A stretch of DNA of 64,000 nt, from positions 1-64,000 of the forward strand of contig CALDSU010000010.1 in assembly GCA_937924525.1 (NCBI GenBank), given 5' to 3'. Made by a program: the position numbers and the translations under genes. Each line of letters starts with the position of its first letter. Positions within the stretch are counted from its first letter, which is position 1. Source of the stretch: an uncultured Bryobacteraceae bacterium (GTDB lineage: Bacteria > Acidobacteriota > Terriglobia > Bryobacterales > Bryobacteraceae). This document shows, in pieces, positions 24,538 to 32,649 of the stretch. The notes under the pieces are model-generated. The model did no database searches. It had not been told where the DNA came from and saw nothing but the letters and a program-made list of their open reading frames with translations.

Positions 24538-25128
24538 CTAGGCGCCGCCGAGGTCAATGCCCAGTTTCTTGAGCTCTTCGGCGTAGAACTTCTTGTGGAG
24601 CAGGTCCCATTCCTCACTCCCCTCGGGAATGGCGCGCTTCAAGGAACGGACCTTCTCCCGCGCGGCGCGGTCGGACTTCTCCTCGGTTTGCAGGAGCGTG
24701 CTGAAAATGCGCACAAACTCCAGCCGGACCTCATTCTGGTCCTTCTTGAACCGAAGCTGTTTGAGCTTCCGCAGCGCCGGGATCAGCTTGTGGGAAATAT
24801 CCGTGATCTTGTCGCGGGACAGCTTCATGTTGTCCCCGGTGTCGCGTCCCGACGCCCGGATCACCTTGCGTTGCGCAATCAGCGTATTCTTGATCTTGCG
24901 GAACATCTCCTGGTAGCTGACGCCTTCGCGCCGCATATAATCGCTGTATTGCTCCAGAATATCCCGCACTTCGTCGTTCAGCCGGTCTTCCACCTCAAGC
25001 TCGGCCAGGACCAGATCATGGATCAACTCGGCCAAAGCCTGGGGAGCGGGCGTTTCGAGGAATTGGGGGATCAGTTGCCCGGCGGCCTGGCGAGACAAAT
25101 ACGCAATAAATTCCCTGGCGAGCAACAT
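24538..25128 (-). CDS. DUF507 family protein, tandem duplicated
   Basis: 196 residues, about twice the usual single DUF507 unit of roughly 90. The first copy spans about 1-95 (MLLAREFIAYLSRQAAGQLI, then VEDRLNDEVRDILEQY). The second spans about 100-190 (MKLSRDKITDISHKLIPAL, then KVRSLKRAIPEGSEEW). Highly charged and helical, it is cytoplasmic as predicted. Function is unknown. Its ATG is five bases from the divergent MFS start, so its promoter must lie inside the MFS coding region or the MFS start must be further downstream. Confidence 0.85.
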   Translation of the reverse strand: MLLAREFIAYLSRQAAGQLIPQFLETPAPQALAELIHDLVLAELEVEDRLNDEVRDILEQYSDYMRREGVSYQEMFRKIKNTLIAQRKVIRASGRDTGDNMKLSRDKITDISHKLIPALRKLKQLRFKKDQNEVRLEFVRIFSTLLQTEEKSDRAAREKVRSLKRAIPEGSEEWDLLHKKFYAEELKKLGIDLGGA

Positions 25129-25133
25129 TCTCT

Positions 25134-26375
25134 ATGTTAAGGGGCTCCTCTGCAATCGAAGGTAGTGTATCACGCTGGCTCCCAGCCATGTCGATGATGC
25201 TGGTCTCGCTGATCAGCTACGTGGATCGCAATACCTTGGCCCTGCTCGCCCCCACCATCCTCCGCGAGTGCCGGCTGACGGGGGAACAGTACGGATTCAT
25301 CATCGCTGCGTTTTCGGTGTTTTACATGGCTGGCAATCCACTCTGGGGGCTCTTGCTGGACCGGATTGGCCTGCGCATGGGCATGACCGCCGCGGTGTCG
25401 TTTTGGAGCCTCGCCTCCGCGGCGCACGCCTGGGCAGGAGGCTTCTGGTCGTTCGCCGCCGCGCGCGCCGCGCTGGGCCTCGGCGAAGGCGCCACATTTC
25501 CGGGCGGCTTGCGCTCGGTGACGCAGACCCTGCGCTTCACGGAGCAGGCGCGGGGCATGGCCGTCGCCTACAGCGGCGGGTCGCTGGGCGCGATCATCAC
25601 GCCCCTGCTGATCACCCCCGTGGCGCTGAGGTGGGGCTGGCGCGCGGCCTTCCTGTTCACGGGCGTGCTGGGCGCGGTCTGGCTCCTGCTGTGGGCGTTT
25701 CTCAGCCGCCGTCCCGATCTGCGGCTCCAGCCGGCGGCGCCGCCTTCCTCCTCCGCCGTGCGCATCCGCGCCGGCGACCCGCGGCTGTGGGGCTTCATCG
25801 CCGCCTACATGCTGGGCGCGCTGCCGCTCGGCTTCATCATGTACAGCGCCGCGCTTTACCTGGACCGGGTCCATGGCGTGTCCCAGGCGAGCCTCGGCAA
25901 ACTGCTGTGGATTCCTCCGCTCGGCTGGGAAGTCGGCTACTTCGCCTGGGGCTGGATCCTGGACGGCATGGCGCGCCGGGGCGTTCCCCGGTATCGGGCG
26001 GTGCGGCGGCTGATGTTCGCCAGCGTCTTTCTCAGTCTTCCGCTGGCTGCGGTTCCTTCCCTGACGCCGTTATGGCTGGTCATGCTCGCGCTGTTTTTCG
26101 CCATGTTCGTCACGGTCGGTTTCGTGGTGCCTGCGGTGGCCTACGCGGTGCATGCGTTCACGCACGCGAACTCCGGCCTCGTAGCCGGGATTGGCGCGGG
26201 TTCGTTCGGCGCGGGAGTGGCGATCTTCATGCCGCTGTTCGGCAAGCTCTTCGACCAGCAGTGGTATCACGCCGCATTCTCCCTGGCGGCGCTGCTCCCC
26301 ACGGCCGGCTATCTGGTCTGGCGGAAGACGCATCGCGGCGATCCGGACGCCGGCGCCGCTTCCCCCTCCCGGTGA
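25134..26375 (+). CDS. MFS transporter, anion:cation symporter (ACS)-like
   Basis: 413 residues with about twelve hydrophobic segments. MFS marks are YVDRNTLALL at the end of TM1, the loop 2-3 motif GLLLDRIGLRMG, and the GLGEGATFPGG motif in TM4, which together point to the ACS family of organic-acid and sugar-acid symporters. The ATG at 25134 is only five bases from the divergent DUF507 start; a downstream ATG at 25188 would leave room for a promoter but shortens TM1. The substrate is not predictable. Confidence 0.88.
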   Translation: MLRGSSAIEGSVSRWLPAMSMMLVSLISYVDRNTLALLAPTILRECRLTGEQYGFIIAAFSVFYMAGNPLWGLLLDRIGLRMGMTAAVSFWSLASAAHAWAGGFWSFAAARAALGLGEGATFPGGLRSVTQTLRFTEQARGMAVAYSGGSLGAIITPLLITPVALRWGWRAAFLFTGVLGAVWLLLWAFLSRRPDLRLQPAAPPSSSAVRIRAGDPRLWGFIAAYMLGALPLGFIMYSAALYLDRVHGVSQASLGKLLWIPPLGWEVGYFAWGWILDGMARRGVPRYRAVRRLMFASVFLSLPLAAVPSLTPLWLVMLALFFAMFVTVGFVVPAVAYAVHAFTHANSGLVAGIGAGSFGAGVAIFMPLFGKLFDQQWYHAAFSLAALLPTAGYLVWRKTHRGDPDAGAASPSR

Positions 26376-26426
26376 ACTTCGCCTCCCTGCGATTCGCGCA
26401 AAAGCCGAATCACGTTAGACTGAGGG

Positions 26427-27464
26427 TTGGCCGGGTCCCTCTTCAGTTCTCCTGATATCCACCAGATCGCGCTGCCGCTGCCCTTCGCCTTCGGCTCGGT
26501 CAACGCTTATCTCATCCGCCTGCGAAGCGGATTTCTGGTGGTGGACTGCGGGATGGATACGGAACCTTGCATCGCCGCCTGGAACGAGGCCCTGGAGCGG
26601 CTTGGCGTCTCCTGGCGAGACGTGCGGCAGGTGCTCCTCACGCACATGCACCCGGACCATGCGGGACTGACCTCTCGCATCCTGGAATGGTCAGGCGCCG
26701 AGTTGCTGATGCATCGCGAGGAGTTGCGCCTGCTGGAGGAGACCACGGTGACCGATGACCGGAACCAGTGGCAGGAAGCGGCGCTGCGGCGGGTGGGCGC
26801 GCCGGAAGAGGTGCGCGCCAAGGTGCGGGCTTCCTTCGGCGCCCTCCGCCGGGCGCTACGGCCCCTGTCGCCGAACCGGGTGCTGGACGGCGGGGAGACG
26901 ATCCCCACCGCCAGCGGCCCTTTGGAAATCCTTTGGACGCGCGGTCATTCCCGCGGTCACCTGGTGCTCTACCACCGCCCGACACGCTCGCTGTTGGCCG
27001 GCGACCAGATGCTCGAGTACACCACGCCCAACATCGGCTGGGAATCCGACCACGATGCGCTCGAAGAGTATCTGCGTGCGCTGGATCGAATCAGCGGCTA
27101 CGACGTCGGCTGGATTCTGCCCGGGCACGGGTCTGCTTTCCGCGGCCACCGCGAGTGGATCGCCTCCGTCCGCGCCCATCACCGGGAGCGCTGCCGGCGT
27201 CTGGAGACCCTGCTGGAGGCGGGGCCCGCGCCCGCGCACGCTCTGGTGGCGCGGCTGTGGAGCCGGAACCTCAATCCTTTGGATTACCGGTTCGCGGCGT
27301 TGGAAGTGTTCGCGCACCTGCACTTTCTGGAGCGGCGGGGAAGAGTCGCCGCCGATCGCGGCCAGGATCCAACAATTTGGAAGCTCAGTTGCAACCCCTG
27401 CTCGCCAGCCCATAAAATAGAAGGTTCATTAACCCTCCCTTCCACCGAAAAGGATTACCTATGA
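26427..27464 (+). CDS. Metallo-beta-lactamase fold hydrolase
   Basis: 345 residues from a TTG at 26427. Metal-binding motif LTHMHPDHAG (HxHxDH), the second ligand in TRGHSRGHLVLY, the Asp in LLAGDQML and the late His in LPGHGSAF define the fold. It resembles glyoxalase-II-like/LACTB2-like hydrolases, probably acting on thioesters or phosphoesters. The last 20 or so residues appear to be read through the citrate synthase promoter region; the stop overlaps the gltA ATG as ATGA. Confidence 0.87.
   Translation: MAGSLFSSPDIHQIALPLPFAFGSVNAYLIRLRSGFLVVDCGMDTEPCIAAWNEALERLGVSWRDVRQVLLTHMHPDHAGLTSRILEWSGAELLMHREELRLLEETTVTDDRNQWQEAALRRVGAPEEVRAKVRASFGALRRALRPLSPNRVLDGGETIPTASGPLEILWTRGHSRGHLVLYHRPTRSLLAGDQMLEYTTPNIGWESDHDALEEYLRALDRISGYDVGWILPGHGSAFRGHREWIASVRAHHRERCRRLETLLEAGPAPAHALVARLWSRNLNPLDYRFAALEVFAHLHFLERRGRVAADRGQDPTIWKLSCNPCSPAHKIEGSLTLPSTEKDYL
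27389..27418 (+). promoter_or_regulatory. Putative sigma-70-type promoter for citrate synthase
   Basis: TTGCAA at 27389-27394 and TAAAAT at 27413-27418 with an 18-base spacer lie within the 3' end of the MBL gene, 42 bases before the gltA ATG. An AAAGGA-type Shine-Dalgarno follows. This suggests gltA can be transcribed on its own despite the coding overlap. It is a consensus match only. Confidence 0.45.
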
Positions 27465-28582
27465 GCACAACAGCCGCGGGGCTTGAAGGCGTCGTCGCCG
27501 GCGAGTCCTCCATCTGTTACATCGACGGGGCCAAGGGCATTCTTAGCTACTCCGGCTTCAATATTCATACGCTGGCCGAGCACGCCTGCTTCGAGGAAGT
27601 CATTTTCCTGCTCTGGAACGGGCGTCTCCCCAAGCAGAAAGAGTTGGACGAACTCAAGGCGGAGTTAGCCGCTCTCCGCCCGCTTCCCCAGCCGGTCGTG
27701 GATTTCCTGGCCAGCGTACCGAGCGGCAAGCCGATGGACGTCCTCCGCACGGCGGTTTCCATGCTGGGTTTGTACGATCCCACCGCCGGCGACCAGACGA
27801 TGGAGGCCAAGATCGTGCAGGCCAAGCGGCTGATGGCGCAGACCTCCACCATCGTGACCACCTTCCACCGCCTGCGCACCAACCAGCCGGTGCTTTCGGC
27901 GGGGCCGGAACTCGGTTTTTCGGCCAATTTCCTCTACTGCCTCACCGGCCGCAAGCCCGACGAGGTGATGGAGCGCGCCTTTGACGTCGCCATGATCCTG
28001 CACGCCGATCATGAGTTGAACGCCTCGACGTTCGCGGCCCGCGTGACCGCGGCGACGCTCTCTGATCTTTATTCCGCGATCACCTCCGCGGTCGGCGCGC
28101 TGAAGGGGCCGCTCCACGGCGGCGCCAACGAGGACGTGATCCGCATGCTGCTGGCCGTGGGGTCGGTGGAGGGCGCTGTCGAACAGGTTCTCGACAAGCT
28201 TGCCAAGAAGATCAAGATTCCGGGGTTCGGCCACCGCGTCTACCGCACCGAAGACCCGCGCGCCACCCACCTGCGCGTCCTTTCGGAGGAACTTGGACGG
28301 CGAACCGGCCACTACAACTTCTACGTTATCTCCAACCACGTGGAGAAGCTGGTTAAGGAGCATAAGAACCTGAATCCCAACGTGGATTTCTATTCGGCCT
28401 CCACGTATTACTGCCTGGACATTCCCATCGACCTGTTCACGCCGGTGTTTGCGGTCAGCCGCATGTCCGGCTGGACGGCTCACGCGTTGGAGCAGTACCG
28501 CAACAACCGGCTGATCCGCCCGCGAGCGGAGTACATCGGCGAACCCGACGGCCGCAAGTGGGTGCCGATCTCCGAGCGCTGA
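27461..28582 (+). CDS. gltA: Citrate synthase
   Basis: 373 residues, the short (type I/methylcitrate-synthase-like) length. Condenses acetyl-CoA with oxaloacetate, the entry step of the TCA cycle. Catalytic His residues lie in GPLHGGANE and PGFGHRVY, and the catalytic Asp in NVDFYSAS. The N-terminal GLEGVVAGESSICYIDG is typical. An AAGGA Shine-Dalgarno precedes the ATG. A 2-methylcitrate synthase function cannot be excluded, but there is no prp gene nearby. Confidence 0.93.
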   Translation: MSTTAAGLEGVVAGESSICYIDGAKGILSYSGFNIHTLAEHACFEEVIFLLWNGRLPKQKELDELKAELAALRPLPQPVVDFLASVPSGKPMDVLRTAVSMLGLYDPTAGDQTMEAKIVQAKRLMAQTSTIVTTFHRLRTNQPVLSAGPELGFSANFLYCLTGRKPDEVMERAFDVAMILHADHELNASTFAARVTAATLSDLYSAITSAVGALKGPLHGGANEDVIRMLLAVGSVEGAVEQVLDKLAKKIKIPGFGHRVYRTEDPRATHLRVLSEELGRRTGHYNFYVISNHVEKLVKEHKNLNPNVDFYSASTYYCLDIPIDLFTPVFAVSRMSGWTAHALEQYRNNRLIRPRAEYIGEPDGRKWVPISER

Positions 28583-28593
28583 GCGCACCTATC

Positions 28594-28634
28594 TTCGTCC
28601 ACGGGTGTATGCTGAAGACGCACCCGTGGACGAA
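28594..28634. promoter_or_regulatory. Perfect 14-bp inverted repeat over start of small zinc-ribbon gene
   Basis: TTCGTCCACGGGTG (28594-28607) and CACCCGTGGACGAA (28621-28634) are exact reverse complements around a 13-base loop. No T-run follows, so it is not a standard terminator. In RNA the hairpin would bury both candidate GTG starts (28605 and 28626) of the next gene. It could also be a protein-binding operator in DNA. Confidence 0.6.
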
Positions 28635-28907
28635 CGAGCTTTCTTCACCGAATCCCGCACGGCCAAACCGGCCCAACTCACCTGCCCCTACTGCCGGACC
28701 GCCGCGCAGTTCGACTTGCAATGGGTGGTCCGCCGCAAGAAGGACCGCCTCCCGCCCGGCGCCGATGAGCGCGACCGCGCCAAATTCAGCAAGGCGCAAA
28801 GCTACATGGTCCTGCTCGACGATAAAGTCGTCTGCCGCAACCTGAGGTGCCGGAAACGCTTTGATGTCTCCGGCGTGAAGACGATGGCCTTCCTGGTGGA
28901 AGGCTGA
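28605..28907 (+). CDS. Small C4 zinc-ribbon protein, function unknown
   Basis: 100 residues from GTG 28605, or 93 from GTG 28626. Two Cys pairs, LTCPYC (about 26-30) and VVCRNLRC (about 76-82), would hold one zinc; between them is a basic helix-prone segment (VVRRKKDRLPPG). I do not recognise a named family. The sharp hairpin across its start suggests translation may be controlled by RNA structure. It follows gltA by 22 bases and is convergent with the next secreted protein. Confidence 0.65.
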   Translation: MYAEDAPVDERAFFTESRTAKPAQLTCPYCRTAAQFDLQWVVRRKKDRLPPGADERDRAKFSKAQSYMVLLDDKVVCRNLRCRKRFDVSGVKTMAFLVEG

Positions 28908-28926
28908 CGGCGGATACCCGGTCCGG

Positions 28927-30201
28927 CTACGGGATATCTTTCTCGACGCGCCATTTCATCCGCAGGCCGGAGCGCAGCGGTCCGCGGCGCGCATCCCAAT
29001 ACAGGATGTCCTGGCCGCGTCGCACCTCGCGGACCAGAATATCCATGCGCACGTTCCGCCGGCGTGCGAACGTGGGATCCAGCCGTTTGCTCTGCCGCAA
29101 CAGGCCGGGCGCGGGCCCCGCGTCGGCCATGGTCGCCACCAGCGGCAGGCGCTGGCCGCCCGTGTCCAGCGTGTCGAATTCCAGGCCCAACTCGTACCGG
29201 GGGAAGGGCAGAGCTTCGCTGATCAGGCGGGTGACTCGCCCCAGCACCAGACTGCCTGCGGGAATCACTTCCCGCGGCCCCGAAAACAGCGGCTTCACCA
29301 GGCGGGCGCGCACCGGGGCGTCGATGGACACCGCCGTGGGATCCAGTTCGTGGTCCAGCGCCACTTCGATCATCGCGCCGCGCGGGAGCGTTACCTCGGC
29401 CGCCGGCGGTTTTTCTTCCACGAACTCCTCCGGCGGGGGCGCGCTCTTATCCTCAAAGCGAACCTCCGCGAGGGCGTGATACTGCTGGCAACCCTCCATG
29501 CGCATCCGGTTCAGATCCTCGGTGCCATCCAGCGCCACCACGGTCAGCGTCGCGGTCACCGGGAGCACCGTATCGGTTCCCCCCACGCGCACCAGGCCGT
29601 ATTCCAGATCGATGTTCGCCTCGGCCACCCCAAGCTTGTCCGGAATGTCGTAGGCGATCACCTCCAGCCGCAACAATTGGTTGGTTTCTTCGTCGAAGCG
29701 GAAGGACCCCTGAAAAGCGACCGCCGCTTCGCCGCGGCTGGTGCGCAGTTGGTAAGCGCTCTGCTCGGCCGCTACTTCGTAGTCGAACTCGTGTACGCGC
29801 CGGCCGTCCTGTTCCGTTGCGTAGCGGTAGGCGAAGCGGGCGCGCGACCCCAGGAACACGTGCCGAGCCAGCAGGCCCAGCTTGCCGGTCGCGATGGCGC
29901 CGCGAGGGACGAGTTCGGCCAGCGGCCGGTTCTGGAGCGGTCCGCCCGCGATCCCGTACAGCTCCTGGTCTCCGACCAGCGCGACTTCCAGCTTCAGCCG
30001 GTCGATTCTCTCCCAGGGACGCTGGGCCGAGATCCTTCCAAACCGTTCCACCGTCTGTCGGCAGACGTAGTTCGGCAACCGGGCGAGGTCGGCTTGGATG
30101 TTGGCTAGAAATCGATCGAGCAGCTCTTCCGGCGCGGAAGCGCCGGAGGCCGTCGAACCCGCGAAGAGAGCAATCGCCAGCAGCGAAGCAAGGCGGGCCA
30201 T
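28927..30201 (-). CDS. Secreted Acidobacteria-type protein of unknown function
   Basis: 424 residues with a signal peptide (MARLASLLAIALFAGSTASGASA). The YVCRQTVERFGR motif near residue 45 recurs in many secreted proteins of Solibacter-like bacteria. An N-terminal half with LolA-like beta strands (FAYRYATEQDGRRV, SFRFDEETNQLLRLE) is followed by a C-terminal half of beta strands with GAMIEVALDHELDP and PAGSLVLGRV, resembling TrbI/VirB10-like beta modules. No enzyme motif is seen. About 150 bases separating it from the next gene (30202-30350) hold no recognisable feature. Confidence 0.7.
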   Translation of the reverse strand: MARLASLLAIALFAGSTASGASAPEELLDRFLANIQADLARLPNYVCRQTVERFGRISAQRPWERIDRLKLEVALVGDQELYGIAGGPLQNRPLAELVPRGAIATGKLGLLARHVFLGSRARFAYRYATEQDGRRVHEFDYEVAAEQSAYQLRTSRGEAAVAFQGSFRFDEETNQLLRLEVIAYDIPDKLGVAEANIDLEYGLVRVGGTDTVLPVTATLTVVALDGTEDLNRMRMEGCQQYHALAEVRFEDKSAPPPEEFVEEKPPAAEVTLPRGAMIEVALDHELDPTAVSIDAPVRARLVKPLFSGPREVIPAGSLVLGRVTRLISEALPFPRYELGLEFDTLDTGGQRLPLVATMADAGPAPGLLRQSKRLDPTFARRRNVRMDILVREVRRGQDILYWDARRGPLRSGLRMKWRVEKDIP

Positions 30202-30350
30202 AGGAGGGACGATACGCCTCTGGCGCGAACCGTCAAGAGGGTGCGGGAGCGAGCTTTCCGGCTGAAGATGGAGGGCAGGCGTCCCGCCGGCGCTGGGCGC
30301 TCGCCGGTCCCCTCCCGCGCCCGGCAGGGCAGGCCGTAACCCCCGTCCGC

Positions 30351-31823
30351 CTAGCGGAACAGCAGTTCCACCGTGTTGGAAACCACCCCGTCCACGGTGA
30401 CCGTCAACTCGGTGAGGCCAGCGCCGGCCAGCGTGCGCGGGAGCAGGACATTGATCTGGTCAAGTCCTTCGTACTGACCTTGCGGACCCACGTAGAGCAC
30501 CGGCAGCAGTTGCTTGCCCACCCTGACGGAGACCGCTTCCGGGCGGGAGCGCCCGCGCACACCGGTAAGGTAGAGCGACAGATAGAGCGCGTCGTCGGGC
30601 TGCTCCCAGACGACGGGTAACGGAACGCAACTTCCCGGCTGGACGCCGCAGGCATAAGTGAATTCGAGGCGGCGGACGCCGCTGGCGTAGACGCGCAACA
30701 GCAGGGCGGCGGGCGGACCTTGCCCGTTGGCATTGGCCGTGAAGATGCCAGGGGCCAACCGGTCGATCGCCAGCGCGCCGGTGGCCACCACTTCGCCGCG
30801 CGACAACACGCGGATGGTCCCGAGGCCGAAAGCCGCGCCAGCCGGAATCTGGTAGTTGATCTGGCGCGGCGAGACGTACAGCAGCGGGGCGAAGCGGTCC
30901 TGTCCGGCGTGGTCGGTGATGCGCAGTTGCACGCCCGCCAGTTCCAGCGGCAGCGGCTCGCCCGGCAGCGCCGCCGCGGTTTCGGAGGCAAACCCAAAGC
31001 CGAAAGCGGTGGCGAGCGACGCCGGCGCCGCGGCGGGCGTGCCGAACGACGCCGCCGACAGCGTGACGAACGGGGGAGGAACGGCCGGACAGACGCGTGC
31101 CGCGTCCACGAAATTGCCGAAATTCACCACGGCGGCCATTTCCGCGTAGACCCGGGGGGGCTCTGCCGGATCCTCGTAGCGAATGGGGCCCACCCATTCG
31201 CTGCCGGCCGCGGCGCAGCCGAGAACATTGCAGGTCAGCGCCACCGGCGTGGGGGGAAAGTACAAGGTCTGCACCAGTTCGTCCGGCGTGGCGGGGTCGA
31301 GCTCGTACAGCGACATGAAATTCTGGCCCGGCGACCAGGACGTCACGTCGGCGCAGCCGCCGCGGTCAAACTGCCCGTCGCCCGTGGTGTCGAGCGGGCA
31401 GCGCACCGGCACATCGACGGTCCGCGTGGACATGACGTTCACGCCGAGCGGCGATTCCTGCTCCGTGCAGTCCTTGGCGTTGTAAAGCGTGCAGTTGGGC
31501 GGCCGAAAATCCGGATGGTCCGTGCAGCTATTCCATTCAAACCACCGGTCGCCACAGGCGTTGAAGCAATTTCCTCGGTTATCGCAAACCCGGAGGTTTT
31601 GGCACCAGCCCTGGAATTGGTGGCCGTTGATCTTCGGGCCGAAATTGGAAGTCACTCCCCAATTGCCGAACGGCGCCGAGTGCAGCGGATGCGGACACTC
31701 GGCGTTGACGTTGCCCAGTACGCGGCGGTTGCGGTTCAGGCCCGCGACCGACAGGCGGCACACCTGCGCCTGGCCGAACGACGCCAGCAATAGCCAGACG
31801 GCAAGCCGCCGCGCGGTGCGCAT
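30351..31823 (-). CDS. Secreted Cys-rich protein with Solibacter-type TIGR03437 C-terminal domain
   Basis: 490 residues from ATG 31823, which opens the signal peptide (RRLAVWLLLASFGQAQ). The first 190 or so mature residues are Cys-rich (WCQNLRVCDNRGNC, FNACGDRW, CPLDTTGDGQFDRGGC), suggesting a disulphide-stabilised extracellular module, possibly with Ca-binding DTTGDGQFD. The last 230 residues match the pattern of the Solibacter uncharacterised C-terminal domain: LYVSPRQINYQIPAG, LAPGIFTANANGQG and LDQINVLLPRTL. That domain is almost diagnostic of Acidobacteriota and is found on exported proteins. Function is unknown; an attachment or surface role is only a guess. Confidence 0.8.
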   Translation of the reverse strand: MRTARRLAVWLLLASFGQAQVCRLSVAGLNRNRRVLGNVNAECPHPLHSAPFGNWGVTSNFGPKINGHQFQGWCQNLRVCDNRGNCFNACGDRWFEWNSCTDHPDFRPPNCTLYNAKDCTEQESPLGVNVMSTRTVDVPVRCPLDTTGDGQFDRGGCADVTSWSPGQNFMSLYELDPATPDELVQTLYFPPTPVALTCNVLGCAAAGSEWVGPIRYEDPAEPPRVYAEMAAVVNFGNFVDAARVCPAVPPPFVTLSAASFGTPAAAPASLATAFGFGFASETAAALPGEPLPLELAGVQLRITDHAGQDRFAPLLYVSPRQINYQIPAGAAFGLGTIRVLSRGEVVATGALAIDRLAPGIFTANANGQGPPAALLLRVYASGVRRLEFTYACGVQPGSCVPLPVVWEQPDDALYLSLYLTGVRGRSRPEAVSVRVGKQLLPVLYVGPQGQYEGLDQINVLLPRTLAGAGLTELTVTVDGVVSNTVELLFR

Positions 31824-31870
31824 ATTCCGATGGTAAACGAGGCCCCGCGCCGGACGGGTACAATGGGGAG

Positions 31871-31945
31871 TTGTCACCAGCCCTTGCGGTCCTTGTTGTG
31901 ATCATCCTATTGGTCTTGTGGGCCTTTCTGGTGCGCCGCTCGTAG
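31871..31945 (+). CDS. Possible 24-residue single-span membrane peptide
   Basis: TTG at 31871 to TAG at 31945 encodes a peptide starting SPALAVLVVIILLV and ending FLVRRS, an ideal single transmembrane span with a positive tail. It ends four bases before the site-2 protease ATG. GGGGAG lies directly before the TTG with no spacing, which is poor for initiation. It could be a real small protein cotranscribed with the protease or a chance hydrophobic run. Confidence 0.25.
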   Translation: MSPALAVLVVIILLVLWAFLVRRS

Positions 31946-31949
31946 ACGT

Positions 31950-32582
31950 ATGCCGGAGAATTTTCAATTTGCCATCCTCCAGGTGTTGCTGTTCTGGATG
32001 CTGACGACCCCCCACGAATTCGCCCACGCCTGGGTGGCGGACCGCTTGGGCGACGATACGCCCCGCCTGCAAGGACGGGTGACCCTCAATCCTCTCGCGC
32101 ATCTGGATTGGATCGGCACGGTGTTCCTTCCCATCATCACTTCCCTGATGGGCGGGGGCTTCTTCGGCTGGGGGCGCGCCGTGATGGTGAATCCGCTGCG
32201 CCTGCGCGGCGGCGTGCGGGGCCACTTTCTGGTGGCGTTCGCTGGTCCGGCCAGCAATGTGGTGTTCGCGGTGCTGTTCGCCCTGGTGGCGGGCGTGTTG
32301 GTGAGCGCGGGTTCGGACCTGGCCTCGCTGCTGGCGATGAGCATCCGCCTCAGCCTGTACCTGGCGCTGTTCAACCTGTTGCCCGTGCCGCCCCTGGACG
32401 GCTCGGCGGTGCTGCCGTTTCTGAAGTTGCCCGAGGGGGTGGTCAACGAGTTGTATCGTTCCGGTTTCGTCGTGCTGATTATTGTGTTCTCGCTGACGGA
32501 CCTGGCGGGCGTGCTGTCGAACTGGAGCTGGGCGGCGACGCGTACCCTGCTGGCTTGGTTTTCGCCGGCGAGCGCTTACTGA
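31950..32582 (+). CDS. Site-2 protease family (M50) membrane metalloprotease
   Basis: 210 residues, essentially all membrane. The zinc motif HEFAH lies in TM1 (about 22-26) and the third-ligand motif in NLLPVPPLDGS (about 141-151). No PDZ or CBS domain is present, the compact FtsH-independent M50 form common in Acidobacteria and actinobacteria. These enzymes cleave transmembrane segments in regulated intramembrane proteolysis; the substrate is unknown. Confidence 0.9.
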   Translation: MPENFQFAILQVLLFWMLTTPHEFAHAWVADRLGDDTPRLQGRVTLNPLAHLDWIGTVFLPIITSLMGGGFFGWGRAVMVNPLRLRGGVRGHFLVAFAGPASNVVFAVLFALVAGVLVSAGSDLASLLAMSIRLSLYLALFNLLPVPPLDGSAVLPFLKLPEGVVNELYRSGFVVLIIVFSLTDLAGVLSNWSWAATRTLLAWFSPASAY

Positions 32583-32649
32583 CCCCCGGTGGAGTCCGCG
32601 GCGCGGGTGTCCTAGGCTGGGAGAAAACCTTTCCGGAGGCTGAACGTAC

